A DNA stretch of 64,000 nucleotides from JBBSJZ01 sp041751935 (GTDB taxonomy: Bacteria > Planctomycetota > Planctomycetia > Pirellulales > Pirellulaceae), in contig JBGSIA010000101.1 in the NCBI GenBank assembly GCA_041751935.1, forward strand, positions 19,351-83,350, given 5' to 3'. Made by a program: the position numbers and the translations under genes. Within the stretch, counting starts at the first letter, position 1; each line of letters opens with the position of its first letter. A model generated the notes under the pieces. The model was not told where the DNA came from. It did no database searches and saw only the letters and a list, made by a program, of their open reading frames with translations. Below, one piece after another: positions 8,739 to 18,492 of the stretch.

Positions 8739-9350
8739 TTATCGCGACAAGAATTCAACAACGCTATTCGCGTCCACTGGCAGCGAGATGTCGCTTGCAC
8801 CGGGCATGCCAAGCACAGTTGCCTTCAAATTTTCGCTATCAAACGACACCCAGTCCAAGGGATCCGGTGATGCATTGGCGATCACACCGCGGTATAGATT
8901 TCGCAGGTTCTCGCGACCACGGACCTCGATGATATCGCCTGGTCGAAGCAAGTAGCTCGGCTTGTCGACCTTCGTTCCGTTGACGAAAAAGTGACCGTGT
9001 GCGATGCCTTGGCGAGCTTGGGGACGCGTTTTAGTGAAACCCACTCGGCGAACGACGTTGTCCAAACGACTTTCACACATCATCAACAGTTGTTCACCTG
9101 TATTGCCGAGCTTGCGACTGACGAATTCAAAGTAACGTCGAAGTTGACGTTCTCCCAAGCCATAATAATGTTTGATTTTTTGCTTCTCGGCCAATGCAGC
9201 ACCGTAGTTACTGGGGCGACGGCCACCGCGAACGTGCATGCCCGGCGGAGTGTTGCGACGATCGGTCGCACGTGCGACACCGGCGGTTTCGTAGAGCAGA
9301 GCTCCTAAACGACGATTGATTCGAGCCTTGGGACCAGTGTATCGACCCAT
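8739..9350 (-). CDS. rpsD: 30S ribosomal protein S4
   Basis: A 203-residue protein with the S4 signatures MGRYTGPKARINRR at the start, GGRRPSNYG, KQKIKHYYGLGERQLRRYF and the S4 RNA-binding domain around residues 95-155 (RLDNVVRRVGF, ARQGIAHGHFFVNG). S4 binds 16S rRNA early in small-subunit assembly. The ATG at 9350 is chosen because the protein then begins at the conserved MGRYTGP, with GAAAGG upstream; the longer frame adds 17 unconserved residues. The gene stands alone, outside the usual alpha operon. Confidence 0.95.
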   Translation of the reverse strand: MGRYTGPKARINRRLGALLYETAGVARATDRRNTPPGMHVRGGRRPSNYGAALAEKQKIKHYYGLGERQLRRYFEFVSRKLGNTGEQLLMMCESRLDNVVRRVGFTKTRPQARQGIAHGHFFVNGTKVDKPSYLLRPGDIIEVRGRENLRNLYRGVIANASPDPLDWVSFDSENLKATVLGMPGASDISLPVDANSVVEFLSR

Positions 9351-9631
9351 TTCTTGAGCAGCCTTTCTGGGTGGGATTGTCCGTGGAGGAAAATCGAACA
9401 CACCAAGTAAATAACGGGATTTGGCACCGACAGAAACATCGGCCCCAAGTGCGATCCAGGACTTCGGTGGCTACACGAACGAGCCGCCGATGGTCGCACA
9501 TCGGATTCAGTACCGGATTGAGTTTCTCCATAAATCTCGATTTTTGCAACCCCGGTCGAACCACCTTTCGTAACACTGTCTATTCCTTTCCATTCTCCAC
9601 CTCACAGAAACACGACGGAGTTTTTCCAGGC

Positions 9632-10642
9632 ATGACGGACACGGCGAGCCAGGCTGGCGATGCAGTGGGCATTCTCACCGACCAAATTCAATCTCACAGC
9701 GAGCCGTTTCGGCGGATCGTCGCTCAAGTGAGCCGCATCCTGGTGGGACAAGAGCAGCTTGTTCACCGGATGCTCGTTGGTTTACTCACCGGCGGACACC
9801 TGTTGATCGAGGGTGTACCAGGACTGGCCAAGACAACGGCTGTGGCAAGCCTTGCAAAAGCGATCAATACTGGCTTTCAACGATTGCAGTTCACACCGGA
9901 TTTGCTGCCAGCGGACTTAATTGGCACCCAGGTCTACCGCCCGCAGGATCAGACTTTCATCGTCCAGAAGGGGCCGATTTTTTCCAACTTGATTCTGGCC
10001 GACGAGATCAACCGCGCGCCAGCAAAGGTTCAAAGTGCATTGCTCGAAGCGATGCAGGAACGGCAGGTGACGATCGGTGGCGAAACGTTTTCGCTCACTG
10101 AACCGTTCCTCGTCATGGCGACACAAAATCCCGTCGAGCAAGAGGGCACCTACACACTTCCTGAGGCGCAAACCGATCGCTTCATGTTGAAAGTAATCGT
10201 TGACTATCCGAATCGCGACGACGAGTTGGAAATCTTGCGACGGATGAGCAAAACGAATACGAAAGTCGAAATCGAAGCGGTCACTTCGCCTCAAGAAATC
10301 TTGCATGCTCGTACGTTGATCGATCAAATTTTTATCGATTCCAAGATTGAAAACTATATCGTCGATTTGGTAATGGCGACCCGTCGACCGGAAGCATACG
10401 GGCTGAAACTCGCTGGGCTGATCCAGTTCGGCGGTTCGCCGCGGGCGACGATTAACCTAGCGCTCGCAGCCAAAGCCAACGCGTTCCTTGCCGGTCGTGG
10501 TTACGTTACGCCACAAGACGTGAAACAAATTGCTCTCGATGTGTTGCGGCATCGAGTGATGATCACATATGAAGCCGAAGCGGAAGAACGAACCAGCGAG
10601 TCGATCGTGGCCCAGATCCTCCAGCATATCCCCGTACCGTGA
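9632..10642 (+). CDS. MoxR-family AAA+ ATPase
   Basis: A 336-residue MoxR ATPase with Walker A in GVPGLAKTT, Walker B in LILADEINR, sensor motifs around MATQNPVEQEGTYTLPEAQ and the C-terminal lid domain. MoxR proteins act as chaperones or metal-loading factors together with VWA proteins. The ATG at 9632 is chosen as it gives the normal family length; the open frame extends upstream over non-conserved sequence. The stop overlaps the GTG of the DUF58 gene by four bases. It opens the Bat operon that continues to 18401. Confidence 0.92.
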   Translation: MTDTASQAGDAVGILTDQIQSHSEPFRRIVAQVSRILVGQEQLVHRMLVGLLTGGHLLIEGVPGLAKTTAVASLAKAINTGFQRLQFTPDLLPADLIGTQVYRPQDQTFIVQKGPIFSNLILADEINRAPAKVQSALLEAMQERQVTIGGETFSLTEPFLVMATQNPVEQEGTYTLPEAQTDRFMLKVIVDYPNRDDELEILRRMSKTNTKVEIEAVTSPQEILHARTLIDQIFIDSKIENYIVDLVMATRRPEAYGLKLAGLIQFGGSPRATINLALAAKANAFLAGRGYVTPQDVKQIALDVLRHRVMITYEAEAEERTSESIVAQILQHIPVP

Positions 10643-11514
10643 TCCCAGCCGAAGTCCTGAAAAAGATCCGTCGCATTCAAATCCGCACCTCGCACAAAGT
10701 TGACGCGTTGCTTGCCGGTACTTGGCATTCAGCGTTCAAGGGTCGCGGTATCGAGTTCGAAGAAGTGCGGCCGTATGCGATCGGCGACGATGTTCGCACG
10801 ATCGATTGGAACGTTACCGCTCGCAGCGACCAGCCGTTTGTGAAGTTGTTTCGCGAAGAACGCGAACTTGCGGTGATCTTGCTCGTCGATCTCTCCGGCT
10901 CGCAACAGTTCGGTACGAACCAGCAAACTAAACGTGAATTGGTCGCGGAACTTGGCGCCACGCTCGCTATGTCCGCGATCAAAAACAATGACTCCGTAGG
11001 ATTGACGCTGTTCACCGATCAAATTGAAAAAAGTATTCCGCCGCGCAAAGGCTCACGTCACGTATTGCGGCTGATTCGTGAGTTGCTGTACTGCGAACCC
11101 GTGGGACGCGGAACGAATCTTCGTGGAGCGCTGGAGCATTTGAATCGCACCACTCACCGACGAGCAGTGGTCTTCTTAATCAGCGACTTCCAGGACAACA
11201 ATTTTGAAACGACGCTACGTGTGGCGCGGCGCAAACACGATATCATTCCCGTGGTCGTTACGGATCGACGTGAACGAGAGTTGCCCAATGTTGGATTGTT
11301 GCGACTGCGTGATGAAGAGACTGGTGAAACGATCACCTTGGATACCGCCAGTCGCAGCAGCCGGGCGGCCTACGCCAAACTCTGTGACCAGCGTGATGAA
11401 GCTCGCAGCGCCTTGTTTCGACGCCTGAAGCTCCAGCCCTTGGCTATTCAGACCGGACATGATTTCGTGGACTCGTTGAGGCGATACTTCCATCAACGGG
11501 AGAACCGCCGATGA
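10639..11514 (+). CDS. DUF58 domain (VWA-like) protein
   Basis: A 291-residue protein with the DUF58 hallmark near residues 27-60 (GTWHSAFKGRGIEFEEVRPY followed by GDDVRTIDWNVTARS) and a VWA-like fold with VDLSGSQQFG in the MIDAS position and LISDFQD later. It is the usual partner of MoxR and is thought to receive its action. The start is the GTG at 10639 in a GTGA overlap with moxR, so translation is probably coupled. The stop overlaps the next ATG (ATGA). Confidence 0.9.
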   Translation: MIPAEVLKKIRRIQIRTSHKVDALLAGTWHSAFKGRGIEFEEVRPYAIGDDVRTIDWNVTARSDQPFVKLFREERELAVILLVDLSGSQQFGTNQQTKRELVAELGATLAMSAIKNNDSVGLTLFTDQIEKSIPPRKGSRHVLRLIRELLYCEPVGRGTNLRGALEHLNRTTHRRAVVFLISDFQDNNFETTLRVARRKHDIIPVVVTDRRERELPNVGLLRLRDEETGETITLDTASRSSRAAYAKLCDQRDEARSALFRRLKLQPLAIQTGHDFVDSLRRYFHQRENRR

Positions 11515-12446
11515 GCGACATCATCAAGTTTGCACTGCTGATCGTTTGGTTGATGTCGACGATAGGCATTGGCTGGACAAGCGAAACAAATACAACCATC
11601 GATGGCCACGTGAAGATGGTCGCGGAGGTTTCAACGAACCAGGTCCAGGTCGCTGAGCCGTTAACGCTGCGATTGACCGTTACTGCTCCAGCCGATGTGA
11701 CTGTTTCATTTCCCAGCGTCAGCGAACGAGTTGGTCAATGGGATGTCATTTCACATCAAGATGTCTTGGGGATTCCTGCCGGTGATCAACGTACCTGGAC
11801 TCGTACGTTAATATTCGAAACCATCGAAACGGGCGACATATCCATTCCGCCAATGGATGCGTCGTGGTCCGAGTCGGATTCTGCTCCAACATTGATCGCC
11901 TCAAAACCGTTTCAGGTTCATGTCGCAAGCGTATTGGAAGACCGCGCCGATCCGACGAAGTTCCGTGACATTGCGTCCGTGATCGATGTCCCGTTACCGC
12001 CGCCGGAGCAATCGTATGGCTGGATCGGTTGGACAGCGGCTGGGTGCTTAGCTGCCATCGCGCTAGCTGGACTCGTTGTTGTTGTTGCGCGTCGCCGACA
12101 ACCGACAGTGACGCCGCGGCGATGGGCCTTGGATGAAATTGATGCCATCGTTAATTCCGATTCGTTCCAGCAGCACGATTGCGAAACGGTGCTACAACGA
12201 TTGAGTGATTGTTTGAGAGACTATTTGACTTTCCAATTCGGTGTGGCAGCCTCGTTCCAGACGCGAGAGGAACTGTTGGCGGCAGTTGCTGAAAAACAAG
12301 TGGAATCGCTTGATACGACCGGACTCGCCAGATTGCTGGCGACAGCGGACGCTGTGAAATTTGCTTCAGCGGTTATGACTGCCGAGGAACTATTGTCGGC
12401 TGTTGAACTGGCGCGACAGATCATCGTTTCGGAGGGAGTCTGCTGA
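11511..12446 (+). CDS. BatD-like membrane-anchored protein (small)
   Basis: A 311-residue protein with an N-terminal signal or anchor (IIKFALLIVWLMSTIGIGW), a beta-rich extracytoplasmic domain (residues about 35-150), one membrane helix around 170-190 (GWTAAGCLAAIALAGLVVVV) and a cytoplasmic helical tail. This plan matches the BatD-like/DUF4381-type proteins that lie between DUF58 and BatA genes in Bat operons. It overlaps both neighbours by 1-4 bases. The function of the family is not known; it probably assembles with the VWA proteins in the membrane. Confidence 0.65.
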   Translation: MSDIIKFALLIVWLMSTIGIGWTSETNTTIDGHVKMVAEVSTNQVQVAEPLTLRLTVTAPADVTVSFPSVSERVGQWDVISHQDVLGIPAGDQRTWTRTLIFETIETGDISIPPMDASWSESDSAPTLIASKPFQVHVASVLEDRADPTKFRDIASVIDVPLPPPEQSYGWIGWTAAGCLAAIALAGLVVVVARRRQPTVTPRRWALDEIDAIVNSDSFQQHDCETVLQRLSDCLRDYLTFQFGVAASFQTREELLAAVAEKQVESLDTTGLARLLATADAVKFASAVMTAEELLSAVELARQIIVSEGVC

Positions 12447-13516
12447 TGTTTTACTCTCCGTGGTATTTCCTGCTGTTGTTGTTCCTGCCGCTGGCCGCTT
12501 GGCGATTGTTTGCCGCCAGGAAAAAGCCGGCGGCGAGATTCAGCTCGCTGGTAATCACCCGGCAAATATCAACGACGCTTCGTGGGCGGTTGTTGTGGTT
12601 GCCACCGGCATTGACATTGGCCTCGATTTTTTTCTTGATATTGGCACTGGCGCGGCCGCGCGAGGGAAGAGATCAAGCAATCTCGCAAACCGAAGGGATC
12701 GCGATCGAAATGGTCGTTGACCGTAGCGGTAGCATGCAAGCCATGGATTTCAAAATTGATGGCGAACACGTTGACCGTTTGACCGCAATTAAGAGCGTGG
12801 TCGCCAAATTTGTGCTCGGAGCCGACGAATTGGAAGGCCGCTTTTCCGATCTTGTGGGACTGATCACGTTCGCTGGGTATGCGGATGCACAAACGCCGCC
12901 GACTCTCGACCACGCTTTCTTGATTTCGCAACTGAACCAAGCCCGCATCGTGACCAATCGCAGTGAGGACGGGACCGCGATTGGCGACGCGATCTCACTA
13001 GCAGTCGAGAAACTCAATACCTTGGACACGCGGCAACAAGAGAAAGTCAAAAGCAAGATTGTGATCTTGCTAACCGATGGCGAAAACAATGCCGGCGAGC
13101 TGCAACCCATCACGGCGGCAGAACTGGCGCAAACAATGGGCATTAAGATCTATACGATTGGCGTTGGCACCAAAGGTGAGGCGCCCATTCCGATGCGACA
13201 TCCGCTGACCGGTCGCCAATCGATCCAGTGGGTGCCGGTGAACATTGACGAAGCGACACTGGAGAAGGTCGCTGCGGCGACGGGCGGTAGGTACTTTCGC
13301 GCTACCGATACAGATTCCTTGGAGCGGATTTACGATGAAATCAATCAACTAGAGAAAACACACGTTGAGGCAACCCACTACGTTGACTATCGCGAATTGT
13401 CTGTCCAGTCCTACAAAACCGGTCAATTCACCGTGCCGCCGCTGTTGCTCGTTCCGCTATTGTTGCTTGCACTTCGTGTATTGCTTGAGCAAACGTGGCT
13501 AAGGGAGATGACATGA
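12446..13516 (+). CDS. batA: BatA-type VWA membrane protein
   Basis: A 356-residue protein with two N-terminal helices (residues 5-22 and 50-69), a periplasmic VWA domain with an intact MIDAS (D92-S94-S96 in VDRSGSM, and LLTDGENN) and a C-terminal helix. This is the standard BatA layout. In Bacteroides, Bat proteins were linked to aerotolerance; the molecular role in planctomycetes is unproven. It is translationally coupled to the next gene by an ATGA overlap. Confidence 0.88.
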   Translation: MFYSPWYFLLLLFLPLAAWRLFAARKKPAARFSSLVITRQISTTLRGRLLWLPPALTLASIFFLILALARPREGRDQAISQTEGIAIEMVVDRSGSMQAMDFKIDGEHVDRLTAIKSVVAKFVLGADELEGRFSDLVGLITFAGYADAQTPPTLDHAFLISQLNQARIVTNRSEDGTAIGDAISLAVEKLNTLDTRQQEKVKSKIVILLTDGENNAGELQPITAAELAQTMGIKIYTIGVGTKGEAPIPMRHPLTGRQSIQWVPVNIDEATLEKVAAATGGRYFRATDTDSLERIYDEINQLEKTHVEATHYVDYRELSVQSYKTGQFTVPPLLLVPLLLLALRVLLEQTWLREMT

Positions 13517-15669
13517 TGGATATCCAAATCGGAAATCCCAGTGCCGCTTATCTGTTTGTGATGCCGGTACTCGCGCTGCTGTTGGGAATGTATGGGGCAT
13601 TTGCTCGCCACCGCGCGTCGCGAGTTTTTGCCACTGACAATCTCGCGGCGCGCATGTTGCCTCCGAGTCTCGCTTGGCGGCGTGGACTTTCCATCGTGTG
13701 CTTGGCTGCTGGGTTCGCGTTTCTGGTGCTCGCACTCATGGACATTCGCTGGGGAAAAACAACTCGCGAAGTTCCCCAAAAGGGAATCGAAGTCATGTTC
13801 GCGTTGGATGTGTCTCGCAGTATGCTCGCTGAAGACGTGGCACCCAATCGGCTTGCACGTGCCAAGCAGCAGATCAATGACATGATCGATGAAATGTCGG
13901 GAGATCGTATCGGGCTGGTCGCTTTCGCAGGAGACGTTCGACAAAGCGTACCACTGACCAGTCATTACGAGGATTTCCGCCAAACGCTCGATTCACTCGG
14001 TCCACACAGTGTCCATCGTGGTGGATCACGGCTTGGCGACGCGATCCGAGTCGCCACACTGGGGTTTATTGACAAGACTCAAGATCACAAAGCGATCATC
14101 ATTTTTACCGATGGCGAAGACCAAGAGAGTGATCCAGTGGACGCTGCGGAGACAGCAGTCAAAACTCATGGCATCCGCATCTTTACTGTCGGACTAGGCG
14201 ATATGGATACAGGTGCACTGGTTCCAGCCGCCGCAGACAATGCTCGTGGTACCAGTACCAACTACGCGAAGTTCAATGGCCAACCCGTGCGATCGAAACT
14301 GAACGGCAAGATACTGAGCCAAATCGCGACCCAAACCAACGGTGCTTACATCCCCGCCGGGACGCAAACGGTCAACATGTCCGACGTGTATCATGGCTAC
14401 GTTGCCAACGTTCCTCAAACGGAATTCGAAACGGCATCGATTGAGGCCTACACTGCTCGGTACCAGTGGTTCGCCGCATCGGCGTTGGTGCTATTGATGC
14501 TCGAAGTTTTGCTCTCCACGCGACGTCAGCGAAACATTGGCAGCAGCACACTTATCAGTACAAAATCGATCGTCGACCGCCCGTTGCTGCAACGCACAGC
14601 GGCCAGCATCCTGTGCCTGGGCTCACTTGCAGGGTTCGCAACGCCAGCCTCCGCTGCCGTGCCAACCGATCAACAAATCGCCGAACAAATCAATCGTGGC
14701 AACGAACTTGTGCGAAAGGGCGACTTCCAGCAGGCCGTAGCGACGTATGCAGATGTGCAAGCCGTGGGCGAATTAGGCGATCAACTCGCTTACGCACGCG
14801 GTGTTGCTCAATATCGAAGCGGTGATATCGAATCGGCCGCCGATTCATTCACCATCGCCGCTGGAAGCAGTGAAGCGAGCCTTGCTGCTCGCAGTCAGTT
14901 CAATCTCGGCAACTGCTATTACTCACAAGGTTTGGACCTTGCCGAAAGTGACAAGAAGAATGCCATCGAAAGGCTGCACACAGCAATCTCCCACTATCGC
15001 GGTTCACTGCGAAAAGAGCCCAATCAAACTGACGCGCGGGCCAATATTGAACTCGCCGCCGCGTTGATAAAAAGACTCTCCCAGCAAGAACCTCAATCAA
15101 AGCAGGAACCTCAACAAGAGCAAGATTCTTCGCAGGACCAAGAGCAGCAAGACTCGCAAAGCGAAAGCAAGAAGCAAAGCGAGAACCAAGAGCAAAGCGG
15201 TAACGAAGAACAACGCGACAGCCAACAGCAGCAGGGGGATCAGCCGCAAACGGACCAACAGGGAAAAGAGTCTGAGCCGACCGAGAATAGCAAAGAATCA
15301 GATCAACAGCAGCAACAACAGAATGCGACATCCGAATCAGATTCAATGCAGCAACCATCCAAGCCACCAACCAGCGATCCATCGCCGTCAGAGTCCGAGG
15401 AAACAACGGCTGAACAATCACCAGCTGATTCTCAGCAATCTCCCCAACCGTCTCCTGAAGGTGAACTCTCCGCTTTAGAGGAAAACGAGGCTGGACAGTC
15501 AGCCCAGGATATGGGCCAAGCGATGAATGAGTCAGCCGAGGAGGGCATGATGACTCGCGAAGAAGCACTCAAATTGCTGCAAGCGGTACGGGACCGCGAC
15601 ATGCTGCGACGAATGCAACAGCAACGACGCGAACAATCACAACGAGTCATTGTGGAGAAAGATTGGTAG
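13513..15669 (+). CDS. BatB-BatC fusion: VWA membrane protein with TPR and Gln/Ser-rich tail
   Basis: A 718-residue protein. The ATG at 13513 overlaps the batA stop and has an AAGGGAG ribosome site just upstream. Residues 1-320 are BatB: two N-terminal helices, MIDAS DVSRS at 99-103, FTDGEDQ and a closing helix near 320. Then a second hydrophobic segment (ASILCLGSLAGFATPASA) resembles a signal peptide and is followed by TPR repeats (about 390-510) and a long Gln/Ser/Glu-rich low-complexity region ending in a basic, Arg/Gln-rich helix. The last part corresponds to BatC, normally a separate gene. The internal signal-like segment suggests gene fusion with its export signal retained as a membrane segment. 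Confidence 0.85.
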   Translation: MMDIQIGNPSAAYLFVMPVLALLLGMYGAFARHRASRVFATDNLAARMLPPSLAWRRGLSIVCLAAGFAFLVLALMDIRWGKTTREVPQKGIEVMFALDVSRSMLAEDVAPNRLARAKQQINDMIDEMSGDRIGLVAFAGDVRQSVPLTSHYEDFRQTLDSLGPHSVHRGGSRLGDAIRVATLGFIDKTQDHKAIIIFTDGEDQESDPVDAAETAVKTHGIRIFTVGLGDMDTGALVPAAADNARGTSTNYAKFNGQPVRSKLNGKILSQIATQTNGAYIPAGTQTVNMSDVYHGYVANVPQTEFETASIEAYTARYQWFAASALVLLMLEVLLSTRRQRNIGSSTLISTKSIVDRPLLQRTAASILCLGSLAGFATPASAAVPTDQQIAEQINRGNELVRKGDFQQAVATYADVQAVGELGDQLAYARGVAQYRSGDIESAADSFTIAAGSSEASLAARSQFNLGNCYYSQGLDLAESDKKNAIERLHTAISHYRGSLRKEPNQTDARANIELAAALIKRLSQQEPQSKQEPQQEQDSSQDQEQQDSQSESKKQSENQEQSGNEEQRDSQQQQGDQPQTDQQGKESEPTENSKESDQQQQQQNATSESDSMQQPSKPPTSDPSPSESEETTAEQSPADSQQSPQPSPEGELSALEENEAGQSAQDMGQAMNESAEEGMMTREEALKLLQAVRDRDMLRRMQQQRREQSQRVIVEKDW

Positions 15670-15677
15670 ACATAGCC

Positions 15678-18401
15678 ATGCACCAGACCCTTCGAATTTT
15701 CATTCTCGTTTGCCTGATGAGTTGGGGACTGCTAGCATCCGCTGCCGACGTTGATCTGCGGCTGTCCTCGCGAGAAGCATACGTTGGCGCTCCCATCGTG
15801 TTGCAACTGGATATTGTCAATGCGGAAAGTTATCAACCACCAACGCTTCCCCAGATCGACGGGTTGCAAATTCGATCCGTGGGAGCTCCTTCGCAAAGCT
15901 CGCAAATTACGATCATCAATGGTCGTCGCAGCGAAAGACGTAGTATCTCGTTGCAATACGAAATCACGCCCAACCGAGCTGGCACGTATGAACTGCCTCC
16001 ACTGACTCTCGATGTTGACGGCAAACGCATTGAAACCGAATCAATCACCTTTGTAGCAACCAAAAGTGATACCGGAGACTTGTTGTTCGTCGAAGTCGAA
16101 GGCAAAAAGAAAAAGGTCTACGTTGGTGAACCTTTAGAATTGACGCTAAAGATTTGGCTTAAACCATTTCGTGATCGAGAAAACCGGATTCGCCTAGACG
16201 AAGAGCAGATGTGGCGGACACTCGCTCGTGGTACGTCGTGGGGTAGTTTCTCTGACCGCATGCAAGAATTGGCGGAGAACAACCAACGACCCGGTGGACA
16301 TGAGGTACTTCGTGACGACGGTGAAGGAAACCAGGGCAGTTATTTCCTATATGAAATCAACGCAACGATCTATCCCAACCATCCTGGTACGATTGATGCC
16401 GATGATGTGCAGGTGGTCGTGGAGTACCCGACGACATTGGATAGGCGACGAAGCTCGTTTGGTCGATTGTCGCAGATGTTCGACGACGATTTGTTCGGCT
16501 CAACGTTCGGTGACGAATTGGTAATCACAGCGACACGTCCAATCGTCGCTGGTGCCCAAGTCGATGCCACGCAAGTCTTGCCGATTCCCATGGTGGGACG
16601 CCCACCGGATTATCGAGGCGCAGTCGGTAAGTACGAGATCTTCACTCAAGCACGTCCCACGAGTGTAAAAGCTGGCGATCCGATCACCCTGGATATTGGG
16701 ATCAATGGTAGTGGCCCCATGCAGTTGGTCCAATCTCCGCCGCTGGCGGAGCTAAAGCAAGTGACAGATGATTTCAAGGTCTCCAATCAACCCTTAGCTG
16801 GCTATGTTCGTAACCACACGAAACTATTCACCACAACGATACGTCCGCGACGCGAAGGCATCACCGAGATTCCTCCGATACCGCTGAGTTTTTTCAATCC
16901 AGAGACACAGTCCTTTGAAACCGTACTGAGTGAGCCGATTCCCATTACGGTGACACAATCTGATTCGCTCTCCCTGGACTCAATCGTTTCTACGAATGAA
17001 TCATCAAGCAACTTTGAGCCAGCCAGTGATGATGCACCAACCAATGGAACTGATTCCGCGACGTCATCCACTGCTGAGCCGAATTTTCGAAACAACGATT
17101 CACTGACGGTATTGCAAAATCAAACTCGCCAATCAGCGACCAACTGGTGGCTACCCTGGCTAGTCGTTCCTGCCTTCCTGTGGCTCGTGGTGTTTGTGCT
17201 TCGCTATTGGCACGAACTCGCTGAGTGGATCTCAAGTTTTGGTTCGGCACACAAGCGATGCATAACCAAGATCCGCAGCGCGACCTCCAGAGATGAAATA
17301 CTCGACGCAATCCGTGTATTTCTGGGTAAGGAAAATTCCAGTTTGAGCGATGCGATAGGCGGCTTGCGAATGCGCGGACAGTATCCGCTGGCGGCAGAAG
17401 TGGAAACGTACGTTGCCTTGCTGCAACGAAACGGAATCATCGAACCGACTGGAGAGCAGTTGCAAAATTGGAAAGAAAACGCGTGTGAACTTGTGAATCG
17501 AGTTGATGCGGTTTTGAGAAGCCGCGGCCACCGCGTGGCCGGTCGTTCGACCGTCTCGTCAACAAAACGAATGACGGCATCGGTGGGGATGTTGTGTGCA
17601 GTCAGCTGGGCAAGTCATTCGATCGCCAGCGATTCCTACGTTGACCTGACGGTGGAACAGCAGCAAGCGATTTTGCAAGAAGCGTCAACTGCCTATGCGA
17701 CTGCGATGAACATTTCCGACGAGCAGCCTGCAGAAGCCAAAGAAGGGTTTGCGACAGCAGCCACAAAGTATCAATTGCTTGTCGATGCTGGAATCCGAAA
17801 CAGCGATCTGTATTTGAATCTCGGCAACGCCTATTTGCAAAGCGGCGAACTTGGCCGAGCAATCGCCCATTATGAGAAAGCCAAGCTGTATTCACCTGAC
17901 GACTCAAAGATCGACAGCCATTTGCGATATGCTGCAACCAAAGTTTACGATGGGTCGAGTCAACTTGAAGAAATGGATAACAACGTCATCGTGATGCTCG
18001 TTGCCATCATCGATCGCTGGGCTCAACCGCGGTTAATCATCGCGACCATGCTCGTTTCGTCGACCCTGTTTTGGCTGATCGCGATCCTGCGAACACTTGG
18101 CTATCGTTTTGCTTTTCTGCGAATCGCCATCGTTCCGCTGGTGCCATTCGCTATCTCTGTCGCGTTGATCTTCGTGTTACCCTCCAATCGTGCGCAACAT
18201 TCGCTGGGTATCGTCGTTGTTGATGAGATTACATTGCGTGGTGGTGATGGCGAAGCCTTTGCTCCGCTGGCAACGATACAACGCGCCCAGGGGCGGCGAG
18301 TGGAAGTAGTCGCTAATCGCGGCGGTTGGGTAAAAATTCGCACCACGGACAATCAAATCGGCTGGACGGAAGATCGCAGTTTGATTCAGGTAAATACTTG
18401 A
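15678..18401 (+). CDS. BatD-BatE fusion: Ig-like, TPR and SH3 membrane protein
   Basis: A 907-residue protein starting at an ATG that gives a clear signal peptide (ILVCLMSWGLLASAADVD). Residues about 20-430 are beta-rich BatD domains, followed by a Ser/Thr linker and a membrane helix (WWLPWLVVPAFLWLVVFVL, about 490-510). A second signal-like stretch (MLCAVSWASHSIASDSY, about 640-655) precedes TPR repeats (LYLNLGNAYLQSGELGRAI), two further membrane helices and a C-terminal SH3b-like domain (VEVVANRGGWVKIRT, IGWTEDRSLIQV). The second half is BatE. It closes the six-gene Bat operon, eight bases after the BatB/C stop. Confidence 0.85.
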   Translation: MHQTLRIFILVCLMSWGLLASAADVDLRLSSREAYVGAPIVLQLDIVNAESYQPPTLPQIDGLQIRSVGAPSQSSQITIINGRRSERRSISLQYEITPNRAGTYELPPLTLDVDGKRIETESITFVATKSDTGDLLFVEVEGKKKKVYVGEPLELTLKIWLKPFRDRENRIRLDEEQMWRTLARGTSWGSFSDRMQELAENNQRPGGHEVLRDDGEGNQGSYFLYEINATIYPNHPGTIDADDVQVVVEYPTTLDRRRSSFGRLSQMFDDDLFGSTFGDELVITATRPIVAGAQVDATQVLPIPMVGRPPDYRGAVGKYEIFTQARPTSVKAGDPITLDIGINGSGPMQLVQSPPLAELKQVTDDFKVSNQPLAGYVRNHTKLFTTTIRPRREGITEIPPIPLSFFNPETQSFETVLSEPIPITVTQSDSLSLDSIVSTNESSSNFEPASDDAPTNGTDSATSSTAEPNFRNNDSLTVLQNQTRQSATNWWLPWLVVPAFLWLVVFVLRYWHELAEWISSFGSAHKRCITKIRSATSRDEILDAIRVFLGKENSSLSDAIGGLRMRGQYPLAAEVETYVALLQRNGIIEPTGEQLQNWKENACELVNRVDAVLRSRGHRVAGRSTVSSTKRMTASVGMLCAVSWASHSIASDSYVDLTVEQQQAILQEASTAYATAMNISDEQPAEAKEGFATAATKYQLLVDAGIRNSDLYLNLGNAYLQSGELGRAIAHYEKAKLYSPDDSKIDSHLRYAATKVYDGSSQLEEMDNNVIVMLVAIIDRWAQPRLIIATMLVSSTLFWLIAILRTLGYRFAFLRIAIVPLVPFAISVALIFVLPSNRAQHSLGIVVVDEITLRGGDGEAFAPLATIQRAQGRRVEVVANRGGWVKIRTTDNQIGWTEDRSLIQVNT

Positions 18402-18492
18402 TTCGCCACATCTCACTCGACGTCAAAACCTTGCACTCGGTGCGACTTCCAACGCGGGAAAATCGTCAAGGATCGAACACCACAGGACAGTT

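Noticed and set aside
9632..18401. MoxR-Bat operon as a new defence system
   Set aside because: The gene order and domains match the known MoxR/DUF58/Bat arrangement. Only the fusions are unusual.
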